A stretch of DNA of 10,321 nucleotides from Myxococcales bacterium (lineage in GTDB: Bacteria > Myxococcota > Polyangia > Fen-1088), in the NCBI GenBank assembly GCA_003159055.1, contig PMLH01000513.1:1-10321 (forward strand), given 5' to 3'. The notes beneath the pieces were generated by a model. It saw nothing but the letters and a program-made list of their open reading frames with translations. It did not search any database and had not been told where the DNA came from. Below, one piece after another: positions 1-6,127 of the stretch (within the stretch, counting starts at the first letter, position 1; every line of letters begins with the position of its first letter). A program made the translations under genes and the position numbers.

Positions 1-225
1 GTCCTCGAAGTGGCAGTAGTGGTACCCGGACGAAAGTAACTGCTCCGCGATCTGGCGCAACAAAGTCGACTTGCCACAGCGCCGAACCCCGGCCAGCGTG
101 ATGGCGTGAGGCTTGTCCATGTGGCGCCCCACCTCGGGAAGGACATCCCGGTGCGTTCCCGGACGCTTCTTCTCGAAGGCCGCCCGCTGGTCGAGCAGGA
201 TTTCCTTGAGCAGACGCCTTTCCAT
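1..225 (-). CDS. AAA ATPase, DUF4143-associated type, N-terminal part (runs off left edge)
   Basis: Only the first 75 codons are in the window; the frame is open to base 1. The translation starts MERRLLKEILLDQRAAFEKK and carries a Walker A loop at residues 46-54 (G-V-R-R-C-G-K-S-T), preceded by the hydrophobic strand AITLAGV and followed by a helix LLRQIAEQLL. This layout (short helical lead, then strand and G-x-R-R-x-GK-[ST] loop) is that of the AAA_14/DUF4143 ATPases, which usually have an ATPase core and a C-terminal DUF4143 domain and often occur as mobile, self-contained accessory genes; their cellular job is poorly known. The ATG at 225 is preferred over the internal ATG at 120, because starting at 120 would remove the helical lead. 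There is no Shine-Dalgarno before 225, but a promoter ends about 12 bases upstream, so the mRNA may be leaderless. The family call rests on motif pattern only. Confidence 0.75.
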   Translation of the reverse strand, partial: MERRLLKEILLDQRAAFEKKRPGTHRDVLPEVGRHMDKPHAITLAGVRRCGKSTLLRQIAEQLLSSGYHYCHFED

Positions 226-271
226 TTGCAATGGAAAGAATATCCAGAAGCTTTCCATTGTCAATGGCAAG
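218..271 (-). promoter_or_regulatory. Promoter of the AAA ATPase gene with two flanking dyad operators
   Basis: On the minus strand a perfect -35 hexamer TTGACA (259-264) and a -10-like TATTCT (237-242) are separated by 16 bases. Two copies of one dyad sit on this promoter. The element at 218-238 has arms CTTTCCATT and AATGGAAAG around 3 bases and is perfect over 9 bp; it covers the edge of the -10, the expected transcription start and the ATG at 225. The element at 251-271 has arms CTTTCCATT and AATGGCAAG with one mismatch and covers the -35. The centres are 33 bp apart, about three helical turns, so two dimers would bind the same face. Autoregulation or repression is inferred; the repeats and hexamers are seen directly. 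Confidence 0.65.
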
Positions 272-319
272 GTCGGCTTGGCGCCGAACGGCAAAACGTT
301 GCCCGACTCTGAGAGGGAT

Positions 320-505
320 CTATGGCGCTTCTTTGCCCAGGATTTCCTTGATGGCCCGCCTTAGCAATTCGACGTTCTCTTTGGTGTCCGGCTCGGTCGC
401 CGCTTTGTTCGACGGCATTTTCGTCGCCATCGCGATCCTCACTTTGGCGGCGGCGCCGCCTTCGTCCTGCGCGAACTTGTAGAGCCTCAGCAGTTTCTCA
501 GCCAT
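320..505 (-). CDS. Small 61-residue helical protein coupled to the XylR_N/V4R gene
   Basis: This 61-residue protein begins MAEKLLRLYKFAQDEGG and ends in a predicted helix around ENVELLRRAIKEILGK. It has no signal peptide, membrane segment or Cys, so it is likely cytosolic. Its ATG (505) overlaps the last 8 bases of the upstream sensor gene (stop at 498-500). A full AGGAGGT ribosome-binding site at 514-520 lies 8 bases before the start, so translation initiates strongly and is probably coupled. The central segment KMPSNKAATEPDT is Pro/Thr-rich and probably a loop between two helices. I do not recognise the family. The tight coupling suggests it works with the V4R protein, for instance as a partner or output module, but nothing in the sequence gives a biochemical activity. 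Confidence 0.7.
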   Translation of the reverse strand: MAEKLLRLYKFAQDEGGAAAKVRIAMATKMPSNKAATEPDTKENVELLRRAIKEILGKEAP

Positions 506-1118
506 GGTGACCGACCTCCTGCAAGAGCGATGCGTAGGCGTCCAGATAGCATTGGGCCTCCGGCCCCCAAGCTGCGGGCGGTTGGATCTTCCATTCGCAG
601 CATGCGTCGCCTTTCCCTCTGCAAACGGGCTCGATGGCGATGACCGGCTTGCCGAAGAATGCCGTGCACCAACCTGTCGCGTAGCCCATCACGCTCCAAC
701 AGACCGGCTCCTTGGCAGTCTGGTAGTGACTCAAGTGTTGCTCGGCCTCGAACGAGTTCGCCCACACGCCGGTGAAGTAGAACGTTCCGTTGCTGCGGTC
801 GAAGGCAATCTCCTTCGGGGTTGCATGCACGATGCCTTCCCACGTGTGGATCACCGGGCCCGAGGCGAGCAAGTCCATCTCGGTGTCGAAGACGTAATTG
901 ACCTTCATCTGCATGAAGTCGGCGAATCCGTTTTGGAACCCGAGGCGAAGGAAGAAATACCTGGCTTTCTCCCAGCCAAGCTGCTCGATCAAGTTCTGCC
1001 TGAGCAGGCCAATAGCATTTGCGTCATAAATGAGAACTCGCGAGCCACCGAATGTCGTGTATCCCGTCTTCGGATCGAAAGCCAGGTCCTTGGTGAAATC
1101 GAAATCCGTTGCCTTCAC
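498..1118 (-). CDS. Stand-alone XylR N-terminal + V4R domain sensor protein
   Basis: This 206-residue protein has the N-terminal sensing half of XylR/DmpR-type activators but no sigma-54 AAA+ or DNA-binding domain. Residues about 8-100 match the XylR_N pattern: DLAFDPKTGYTTFGGSRVLI, then LLRQNLIEQLG and ARYFFLRLGFQNGFADF, then GPVIHTWEG. Residues about 115-178 form a V4R (4-vinyl reductase) domain with EPVCWSVMGYATGWCTAFFG and IAIEPVCRGKGDACCEWKI, whose Cys residues are typical of V4R. In known relatives this pair binds small hydrophobic or aromatic ligands; the ligand here is unknown. The frame stays open upstream to 1430, but that extension is Arg-rich and unlike the family. GTG at 1118, with GGGAGG 6 bases upstream, is the supported start. 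It overlaps the following 61-residue gene by 8 bases. No signal peptide, so cytosolic. Confidence 0.88.
   Translation of the reverse strand: MKATDFDFTKDLAFDPKTGYTTFGGSRVLIYDANAIGLLRQNLIEQLGWEKARYFFLRLGFQNGFADFMQMKVNYVFDTEMDLLASGPVIHTWEGIVHATPKEIAFDRSNGTFYFTGVWANSFEAEQHLSHYQTAKEPVCWSVMGYATGWCTAFFGKPVIAIEPVCRGKGDACCEWKIQPPAAWGPEAQCYLDAYASLLQEVGHHG
514..520 (-). promoter_or_regulatory. Strong Shine-Dalgarno for the 61-residue protein
   Basis: AGGAGGT on the minus strand, 8 bases before the ATG at 505 and inside the 3' end of the sensor gene. It supports real translation of the small downstream gene. Confidence 0.7.
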
Positions 1119-1354
1119 TGCACGCCTCCCTGCAAGATGTAGCTGTTCCCGATGGGCAGCCTCCTTGCATCGGATGCGAGACGGAAGTCCTGAATCTGCG
1201 GCGCGTCGTCGTGAGTGGGCTCCGGGCAACGACCTGCACGGAGGACGCAACCCATCCCTTTGACGATTGCGAACCGGAGCAGCTCGCCTATCCCGATCCC
1301 AACGTCTGCTGTTCGCTCGACAATAGGGCAACGACGCCTGCCTGCTGGCTGCAC
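1115..1354 (-). CDS. Possible small ORF (79 codons) between the FG-GAP protein and the sensor
   Basis: The 263-base gap between the FG-GAP-like gene (stop at 1382) and the sensor gene (start at 1118) holds an open frame. It could start at GTG 1354 and ends at TGA 1115-1117, sharing a GTGA overlap with the sensor's GTG. The product would begin MQPAGRRRCPIVER and include GIGIGELLRFAIVKGMG; it resembles nothing I know. The same frame is also open without interruption back to the stop codon of the upstream gene. For: the coupling-type overlap and an otherwise empty gap. Against: no good ribosome-binding site at 1354, ordinary third-position GC, and no recognisable fold. It may simply be untranslated spacer; treat as a weak call. 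Confidence 0.3.
   Translation of the reverse strand: MQPAGRRRCPIVERTADVGIGIGELLRFAIVKGMGCVLRAGRCPEPTHDDAPQIQDFRLASDARRLPIGNSYILQGGVQ
1125..1130 (-). promoter_or_regulatory. Shine-Dalgarno that fixes the GTG start of the sensor gene
   Basis: GGGAGG on the minus strand, 6 bases before GTG at 1118. It decides for this start over the longer open frame that reaches 1430. Confidence 0.7.
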
Positions 1355-1381
1355 ACCGACAGGAACCTGCTCCCTGCTCTC

Positions 1382-2470
1382 TCAGATGTTCCCGCACCTG
1401 TAGCCGAACACGGGGTCCGGGCAGGGCCATTCGAATATGGAAAGGTCGTATTCATTCACATACGGCGCGTACACCACGATCTCACGCCGACCATCGCGAT
1501 CGACGTCGGTTGTTCCGAGCACCAAGCGGGCCATGGGACCGCTCTGCTCACCGACCAGGCGCTGAACGGATCCATCGGAGCGCATGACGAGCACGTCGGC
1601 CATACACGGCGACCGTGGTCGGGCACCGATCGCGACCGCGTAGATCTGCTCGCTGGCACCATCTCCATCCAGGTCCTCGTCGAAGGCCTGGAGAACCTGA
1701 AGCGGGCCCCGACAGGTGTCGGGTACCGCGGCCCGGAGTCTGGACACCTCTGCGGCGCTGGGCTGCCATCTCGGCTGCGCAGGGGCGCGCCGTAGACCGC
1801 TGGCATGGTCGTCCGATCCTGCAAGCCCTACCACGAGTCGCTCGGCCATCCAGGCTTGGTCCGACGCCTTCGACATGCCGGTCACCGTGGGGAGATCCCA
1901 GCCGTGAGGGAACTGGACGACGGTCGCCCTGGGTTCCTCATCACCCTTCGCAAGGCAGAGCGGCCGGCGGGAGCTCCAGATGGAATGCTCCACCCTGGCG
2001 CCGCGCCGCACCTGCGCCCAGTTTTTCCCGGCGCCGGTGCAATCGTCACCTCGAAGCAGGACGCCACCGGCCGAGCAAAGCAAAGGCACGGCGCGCCCGG
2101 TCTGCTCAACGAGAAACACGCGTGAGCCGGGAGTGATTCGTCTCGGGCCCTGGACCGGCAGGGCCGACGGTTGCGGGCTATCTCCTGGACACGCGCCGGC
2201 TCCGACGACCGCCGTCGGGCTGGAGTCACGGGATTGGTCTCGCCAGCCTTCTGTCGCGACGGCAACCGATGCATCCATGTGGGCGTCGGGGCCCGGATGC
2301 GAAGCAAGGCGCGGCTTGCCAGCTTGGCTCGGCCCGTAGACCTCCTGCCTCCTGGAACACGCCTGTGCGGTCACTGCAACCAGCAGGGAGGCGAGCAGGC
2401 CAATCAGCCAGCGGCACTGCCGGCGAGGGACGGCGGCTTCCCTCGAGTTGCTCTTTCCATGCGGTTTCAC
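1382..2470 (-). CDS. Secreted, probably lipid-anchored FG-GAP/VCBS-like protein
   Basis: This 362-residue protein starts with a basic lead and a hydrophobic helix, WLIGLLASLLVAVTAQAC, ending at Cys38. This is a Sec signal with a non-ideal lipobox (A-Q-A-C), so either a lipoprotein or a soluble periplasmic protein. Residues 40-110 are low in order (Ser/Pro/Asp-rich). The C-terminal third has two Asp-rich loops of the FG-GAP/VCBS calcium-binding type: DEDLDGDG at 264-271, and DVDRDGRREIVVYA starting at 322, each followed by a beta strand. The chosen start is GTG at 2470 with GAGG 5 bases upstream; 39 upstream codons are open but overlap the serine hydrolase gene and add no signal. It lies 20 bases after the hydrolase stop, so it is likely co-transcribed. 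Function unknown; a periplasmic partner or immunity role is possible. Confidence 0.75.
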   Translation of the reverse strand: MKPHGKSNSREAAVPRRQCRWLIGLLASLLVAVTAQACSRRQEVYGPSQAGKPRLASHPGPDAHMDASVAVATEGWRDQSRDSSPTAVVGAGACPGDSPQPSALPVQGPRRITPGSRVFLVEQTGRAVPLLCSAGGVLLRGDDCTGAGKNWAQVRRGARVEHSIWSSRRPLCLAKGDEEPRATVVQFPHGWDLPTVTGMSKASDQAWMAERLVVGLAGSDDHASGLRRAPAQPRWQPSAAEVSRLRAAVPDTCRGPLQVLQAFDEDLDGDGASEQIYAVAIGARPRSPCMADVLVMRSDGSVQRLVGEQSGPMARLVLGTTDVDRDGRREIVVYAPYVNEYDLSIFEWPCPDPVFGYRCGNI

Positions 2471-2490
2471 GCTGTCCTCAACCCAAGGCG

Positions 2491-3564
2491 CTACGGTGTC
2501 GGTGTCAGGTACTCGGCCATCGTGCGATCGACCACTTTGGAGATCGGTGCGAAGTCGCTGTCCCGGTTGAAGATGAGGTTCTGCCACGCCACGACGAAGC
2601 GCCGACCGTCGGCGTTCCGCTGAATGATCGAGGCCTCCGAGGAGACGTTCCGTCCGCTGTTCTTCGGCTTGAGCGGAGCCAGCCCGACCTTGGTGTGGGT
2701 AACCGTGAAGTTGATTCCGGGAGTGCGATCGATGAAAACCTCTCGCTCAGTGACCGCCGCCGCCAACAGGGTGCGCATCTCGCCACTGCTCGCGGCGTTC
2801 ACGAGCTTGTTGTCGGCAATCAACGTGAAGAGCCGCGCCAAGCGGATCACGCTCGCCGCCTGAGCGACCAGATCGTCATTCACCGATTGGATGCGGAAAT
2901 AGGGCCACGTCCCAAGGAAGTCGCCCGCCAGCCACAGGCCTTCGTTGGTCGCCGTATCGAGGAAGCCGCCGGAGGAGAGGGTGCCATTCAGATACCCGTA
3001 GCCCAAACCGTGGATGCAATCGGCGGCCTTGCTATTGTCGCTTACACCGATCATCTTGAGCTGAGCGTTCTTGTATTCGGCGGTGAAATCCAGAGAGAGG
3101 CCGCTCGGCGAGCTCGTGGCCTCGAATACCTTTGCGTAGTTGGGAACGCAGTGCCGTTTCTGCAGGCCATTGAGGGCAGGAATCGTGGCGGCCTTGGCAA
3201 TGATCAAGGGGTCGAGGTAGGCGGCCAAGTCGGCAAAGAATGCCCTCTTCGTGGTGGGGCCCACTTGCCCGGCGGCGGCTCGTGCCGTGGCAAGAAGCTC
3301 GAAAGCGGCATACATCGCCCCGACCTTGAGCAGGCTGGCCGAGAAGTGCTCCTCCGCGCCGCGAAAGGTCGCGCAAGGACGGCTGCCATTCGGATTCAGG
3401 TCGACGATCGCCACGGGCACCCGCCAGGTCGTCCCGGGACCTGCGCTGATCGCGTGGTCGAGGGCGGTTTGCAGCCGGGCGTTGGCGACCAGCGGATCGG
3501 GATACACCGTGGGAAAGGCGGAAACGGTGATCCTCGACGCAACCGCCGGAGTGGGGTCGGTCAT
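2491..3564 (-). CDS. Class A beta-lactamase/PBP-fold serine hydrolase without signal peptide
   Basis: This 357-residue protein shows the three active-site motifs of the beta-lactamase/penicillin-binding superfamily in order and with sensible spacing: S-x-x-K at S77-L-L-K80 (nucleophile Ser77) on a helix, S175-D-N177, and a third-motif equivalent K292-V-G294 on a strand. K-V-G replaces the usual K-[TS]-G. About 30 residues of extra sequence before the core and the insert between motifs make it longer than a typical class A enzyme (around 290). No Sec or Tat signal is present, which is unusual because these enzymes act on peptidoglycan or beta-lactams in the periplasm. The ATG at 3564 overlaps the stop of the peptidoglycan-binding gene (ATGA) and has GGAGAG 5 bases upstream. 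Family membership is well supported; whether it is a lactamase, a peptidase or an exported effector is not decided by the sequence. Confidence 0.85.
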   Translation of the reverse strand: MTDPTPAVASRITVSAFPTVYPDPLVANARLQTALDHAISAGPGTTWRVPVAIVDLNPNGSRPCATFRGAEEHFSASLLKVGAMYAAFELLATARAAAGQVGPTTKRAFFADLAAYLDPLIIAKAATIPALNGLQKRHCVPNYAKVFEATSSPSGLSLDFTAEYKNAQLKMIGVSDNSKAADCIHGLGYGYLNGTLSSGGFLDTATNEGLWLAGDFLGTWPYFRIQSVNDDLVAQAASVIRLARLFTLIADNKLVNAASSGEMRTLLAAAVTEREVFIDRTPGINFTVTHTKVGLAPLKPKNSGRNVSSEASIIQRNADGRRFVVAWQNLIFNRDSDFAPISKVVDRTMAEYLTPTP

Positions 3565-4958
3565 GTTGGCTCTCCGGATGACGAGGTGGATTCGACCGTG
3601 GTGGCGAGCGTGCGGTGTTCCGCTACGAGCACCTCCCAGGTTGCATCGTCGAGTTGTCCGGTCGGGTCTAGCTCATGGTCCCCTTGGAATCGTTTTACGC
3701 ATTCGTCGAGGGGATAGCCGTCCGAATACCCGATGTTGTGCAGTCGCTTGCGGCCCTGCTCGTCTCTCGACCCGCTGTCGTAGTCGAGATGGAGGTTCCA
3801 TTCATAACTCGGCGGCTCGTCACCGGTTCCGATGCCAGGCTCATCGTGCAGTCCCCATTGGACGAGACACCGGGTCGGGCGGTCGGGAACGACCAGCACG
3901 GCGATACCGTCCCTGGCGCGGGCACTGCGGGTCTTCGCCCCGGCCGTGATGCGATACGGGGCGTTTGGAATCAGCTCGCCGGCGCGGGTCCGGAGCGCCA
4001 CACGAATCAGTATCCGTGCCTGATCGATGGGCACCTTCTTGCGCTGGTATACCCTGGGGTCAAAGAGCTCACACGCTCGCTGCGCGCAAGCGCCAGAGAA
4101 ACAAGCGAGCGCAGGCTCCTGACCCGGATCGAACAGCAGCAGCTCCACGCGTCGGTTGGCTTGGCTACGGTAGTTGTCCCGCCCGATGTTTTCGATGGGA
4201 TGGTACTCTCCGCACGCGGTGTTCGGCGTGCCATCGTTCACCCAGCGAATGTGCTTTCTTATCATCGGCAGCTCCGAAATCTGCACGCTCAGCGATTCGG
4301 CCAGCTTGGCCTCGTAGCAATCGAAGACCGCACCCCAGGTCTTCGGCCCCCAGTCTCCATCGACCGCCAGAGCCTGCCCGCCGGCATTGCCGGCCTTGCC
4401 GTTCTCGTTGTAGCTCTTCTGGAAGGCTTTCGCCGCCTTGAAGTAGTCGTTGCCATTCTCCGCGAGACTGCACGGCCAGCCGAACTCACCCGACACCCAG
4501 TCCAGAATCTGGAGGCGGTCCTTTTTCGTCGTCGCCAGCTTCTCTTCTTTGCTCTTCAGGTGCGGTCCGTCGCACGCCTCCGCGAACTTCTCGCGCTCGC
4601 CAGCGGTGGCAGCAAATACCGCCTGCGAGCGGTACTTGGACAGCACGACGTTGTGCCCGTCGGATCCGGTCGTGTCGGTGTGTCCGGTAATCAGCACTTT
4701 CACGTCTGGGTTGTCGCAAACATAGTGGAGGAACGTTGCCGCCAGTCCGGCCGTCGAGAGCGCGTTGCCCCCGTCGGACGGCGCTTCCTGCCCCTCGGGC
4801 AGTAGCACTGCGCTGTTCGTGCGAAAGAACGCGTCCTCAAATTCCAGCAGGGCGGTCAGGTTTCGTCCTAGAACCAGCCGATGGTGCTCGCCCGTCTTCA
4901 AGCTGAGCTTGAAGTTGGGGTTCCGTAGCTGTTGGATCGTGATCCGATGTTCTGGCAT
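3561..4958 (-). CDS. Split OmpA-domain and peptidoglycan-binding protein
   Basis: This 465-residue protein has no signal peptide. The first part of an OmpA C-like domain spans residues about 35-116 (FEDAFFRTNSAVLLPEG, then VKVLITGHTDTTGSDGHN). Its last strand and helix lie at about 254-276 (DNYRSQANRRVELLLF), separated by about 135 residues containing a peptidoglycan-binding-like segment (LAVDGDWGPKTWGAVFDCY, 198-215). Next comes a Cys-rich linker (283-298), a beta domain (314-372, ILIRVALRTRAGELIPNAPYR) and a C-terminal peptidoglycan-binding_1-like unit (408-448, RLHNIGYSDGYPLDECVKRFQ then TGQLDDATWEVL). From family knowledge, I associate this beta domain plus C-terminal unit with proteins encoded near VgrG or phage-like injection systems; no such gene is in the window. 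ATG at 4958 is preferred over GTG 4964 because GAAGGGG sits 5 bases upstream. ATGA overlap couples it to the serine hydrolase. Confidence 0.82.
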   Translation of the reverse strand: MPEHRITIQQLRNPNFKLSLKTGEHHRLVLGRNLTALLEFEDAFFRTNSAVLLPEGQEAPSDGGNALSTAGLAATFLHYVCDNPDVKVLITGHTDTTGSDGHNVVLSKYRSQAVFAATAGEREKFAEACDGPHLKSKEEKLATTKKDRLQILDWVSGEFGWPCSLAENGNDYFKAAKAFQKSYNENGKAGNAGGQALAVDGDWGPKTWGAVFDCYEAKLAESLSVQISELPMIRKHIRWVNDGTPNTACGEYHPIENIGRDNYRSQANRRVELLLFDPGQEPALACFSGACAQRACELFDPRVYQRKKVPIDQARILIRVALRTRAGELIPNAPYRITAGAKTRSARARDGIAVLVVPDRPTRCLVQWGLHDEPGIGTGDEPPSYEWNLHLDYDSGSRDEQGRKRLHNIGYSDGYPLDECVKRFQGDHELDPTGQLDDATWEVLVAEHRTLATTVESTSSSGEPT

Positions 4959-4963
4959 GGTCA

Positions 4964-4970
4964 CCCCTTC
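4964..4970 (-). promoter_or_regulatory. Shine-Dalgarno that sets the ATG start at 4958
   Basis: GAAGGGG on the minus strand, 5 bases before ATG 4958. The alternative GTG at 4964 overlaps this element and would have no ribosome-binding site of its own. Confidence 0.5.
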
Positions 4971-5109
4971 ATGAAATGGCAGCGGTCAGCCAGACATGTC
5001 CGCCCGTGACTTGTGGAGTAGGAAACAAACGGCTGGAATCAGCGCAACCCTGCTTCTGATTTCGGCCGTCGTCAAGGGGGCGGGCACTGGCGGGCACGGG
5101 GATAGGGCG

Positions 5110-5129
5110 ACGGATTGAGCACAATCCGT
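5110..5129. promoter_or_regulatory. Perfect 8-bp dyad, candidate operator
   Basis: Arms ACGGATTG and CAATCCGT flank a 4-base centre (AGCA). It lies about 150 bases upstream of the OmpA-type gene in its intergenic region. The T-run downstream on the plus strand is 14 or more bases away, so it is not a canonical intrinsic terminator. A regulator site is the more likely reading; the binding protein is unknown. Confidence 0.4.
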
Positions 5130-5280
5130 TCAAGCGCCATTTTTCCTTGACCGAATCGCATCCGAAAAATGTCCGATAGAAAACCTTACGTTGACTACAC
5201 CTCCCTACACGCTCCCGGCCCAGATGGCGTTCTGGTTGCCGGCCAGGAAGTCGTTGGGCGCGAGTGCCTAAGCGATTTGG

Positions 5281-5610
5281 TCAGCCGGGCGAAGCCGTTC
5301 TATCGAGGACCAGGTCCGAAGCTGAATTGTCCTCGGGCAAGCCGAGGAAGATGGCATGGCGAAGCAGACCCTCCCGGGTGAATCCCGAGAAAGTCACTTC
5401 CGCCACCAGCGCAGGTTTGACCCAGTGGACTTGGCGCGCCTGGGATCCGGTCGGTGGTTGCACGAGGGCGGGCTGCCGGTCGCACAGGGGTGCGAGCCTG
5501 CGGTGAAGGTCGCGCAGGGAATGCTCGGAGAAGCCCGCGCCGACGCGTCCGCGATACACAAGCTCACCGCCCGAATACGTGGCGAGCAGCAACCAGAAGG
5601 GGCCGTCAAT
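5281..5610 (-). pseudogene. C-terminal remnant of an ATP-dependent (LigD-type) DNA ligase
   Basis: About 109 codons, open from the stop at 5611-5613 to TGA at 5281. The translation matches the C-terminal OB-fold end of LigD-type ligases: FWLLLATYSGGELVYRGRVG, then GFSEHSLRDLHRRLAPL, then HWVKPALVAEVTFSGFTREG, then LLRHAIFLGLPEDNSAS. In intact ligases this part follows the nucleotidyltransferase domain carrying the catalytic Lys, which is absent here. The recognisable match starts right at the edge of the preceding gene's stop codon (5606-5608), so the upstream two-thirds were probably lost in a rearrangement. The only in-frame start is a TTG at 5592 without a ribosome-binding site, so expression as a functional enzyme is unlikely. 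Intact LigD acts in non-homologous end joining; this piece could not. Confidence 0.8.
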
Positions 5611-6127
5611 TCAGCTTGAGCAAGAACGCGGACACTGTGCTGGTGGACAGCGCCCCGCTGCCCAGGTTGATGGTCCCTTGGAACGTGCCGGCAAGCCAGA
5701 TGGTCCCCGAGGTGGAGACGGCAACGCTATGGGTGCGAAGGGCGTTGTCGGTGGCGTTGCCGGACACGGCCTTGCGCGCGGTGAGCGTGTCGGCGGTGGG
5801 ATCGTAGGTGTACAGGATCTCGTCGTTGGCGAACAGGCCGACCACGTAAGCCTTGCCGTCAGGCCCCAGTACCACGTCGTCGGCCGTGGTCTTGCCTGGA
5901 ATGACCCTGGCCCAGCTGGCCTGTCCCTGCGAGTTGACCAGGGCGACGAGGGCAGATCCGTCTTGGCTGGCGGAAACCGTCTTGCCGCCGATGCTCGCGC
6001 TGGCCGAGGCCCAACCGCCCAGCAGGAAACCGCCATCGGCGGTCGCCGTAACCGAGGTCGCCATGTCGAACACCGTGCCCGTGGCATCGAGCAGCCGGCG
6101 GGCATCTTGTGTGGAGCCTCTTGCCAC
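5606..6127 (-). CDS. SBBP-like beta-repeat protein fragment, C-terminal part
   Basis: This 173-residue reading frame is made of about three related beta-rich repeats, each with a pattern like 'V..T.DGGFLLGGWAS', 'GPDGKAYVVGLFA' and 'TSGTIWLAGTFQG', and ends LGSGALSTSTVSAFLLKLN, the typical close of SBBP-type or myxobacterial propeller-like repeats. A full propeller needs more blades, and there is no signal peptide although such proteins are normally exported, so the N-terminal part looks lost. The GTG at 6127 does have GAGGAG 5 bases upstream, so a short protein could still be made. Its stop overlaps the open frame of the ligase remnant. I read it as a truncated gene with an accidental or retained start; a genuine short protein is the alternative. 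Confidence 0.6.
   Translation of the reverse strand: MARGSTQDARRLLDATGTVFDMATSVTATADGGFLLGGWASASASIGGKTVSASQDGSALVALVNSQGQASWARVIPGKTTADDVVLGPDGKAYVVGLFANDEILYTYDPTADTLTARKAVSGNATDNALRTHSVAVSTSGTIWLAGTFQGTINLGSGALSTSTVSAFLLKLN

Larger units (their letters stand above)
4959..5280. other. Intergenic region upstream of the minus-strand cassette
   Basis: About 320 bases without a convincing gene. It contains the ribosome-binding site of the OmpA-type gene, a tandem 10-base repeat (GGCGGGCAC twice, 5079-5097) and a perfect dyad at 5110-5129. I found no convincing sigma-70 or sigma-54 promoter. A plus-strand frame from ATG 5169 begins here but lacks a ribosome-binding site and runs antisense into the ligase remnant. 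Confidence 0.5.

Noticed and set aside
290..303. Small inverted repeat GGCAA/TTGCC as terminator of the minus-strand operon
   Set aside because: Only a 5-bp stem without a T-run; too weak to call.
504..1142. Plus-strand open frame antisense to the XylR_N/V4R gene
   Set aside because: Only the minus strand carries family motifs; the plus translation is a composition artefact.
2269..3717. Long plus-strand open frame antisense to the serine hydrolase
   Set aside because: High-GC shadow: no domain pattern, low-complexity Arg/Gly-rich translation, while the minus strand has clear catalytic motifs.
3675..4805. Plus-strand open frame antisense to the OmpA/peptidoglycan-binding gene
   Set aside because: Mirror of a well-supported minus-strand gene; no recognisable fold or ribosome-binding site.
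5079..5098. Tandem 10-base repeat GGCGGGCAC
   Set aside because: Two copies in GC-rich DNA can arise by chance; no link to a known site.
5169..5381. 70-codon plus-strand frame
   Set aside because: No ribosome-binding site, no similarity I recognise, and its second half is antisense to the ligase remnant.
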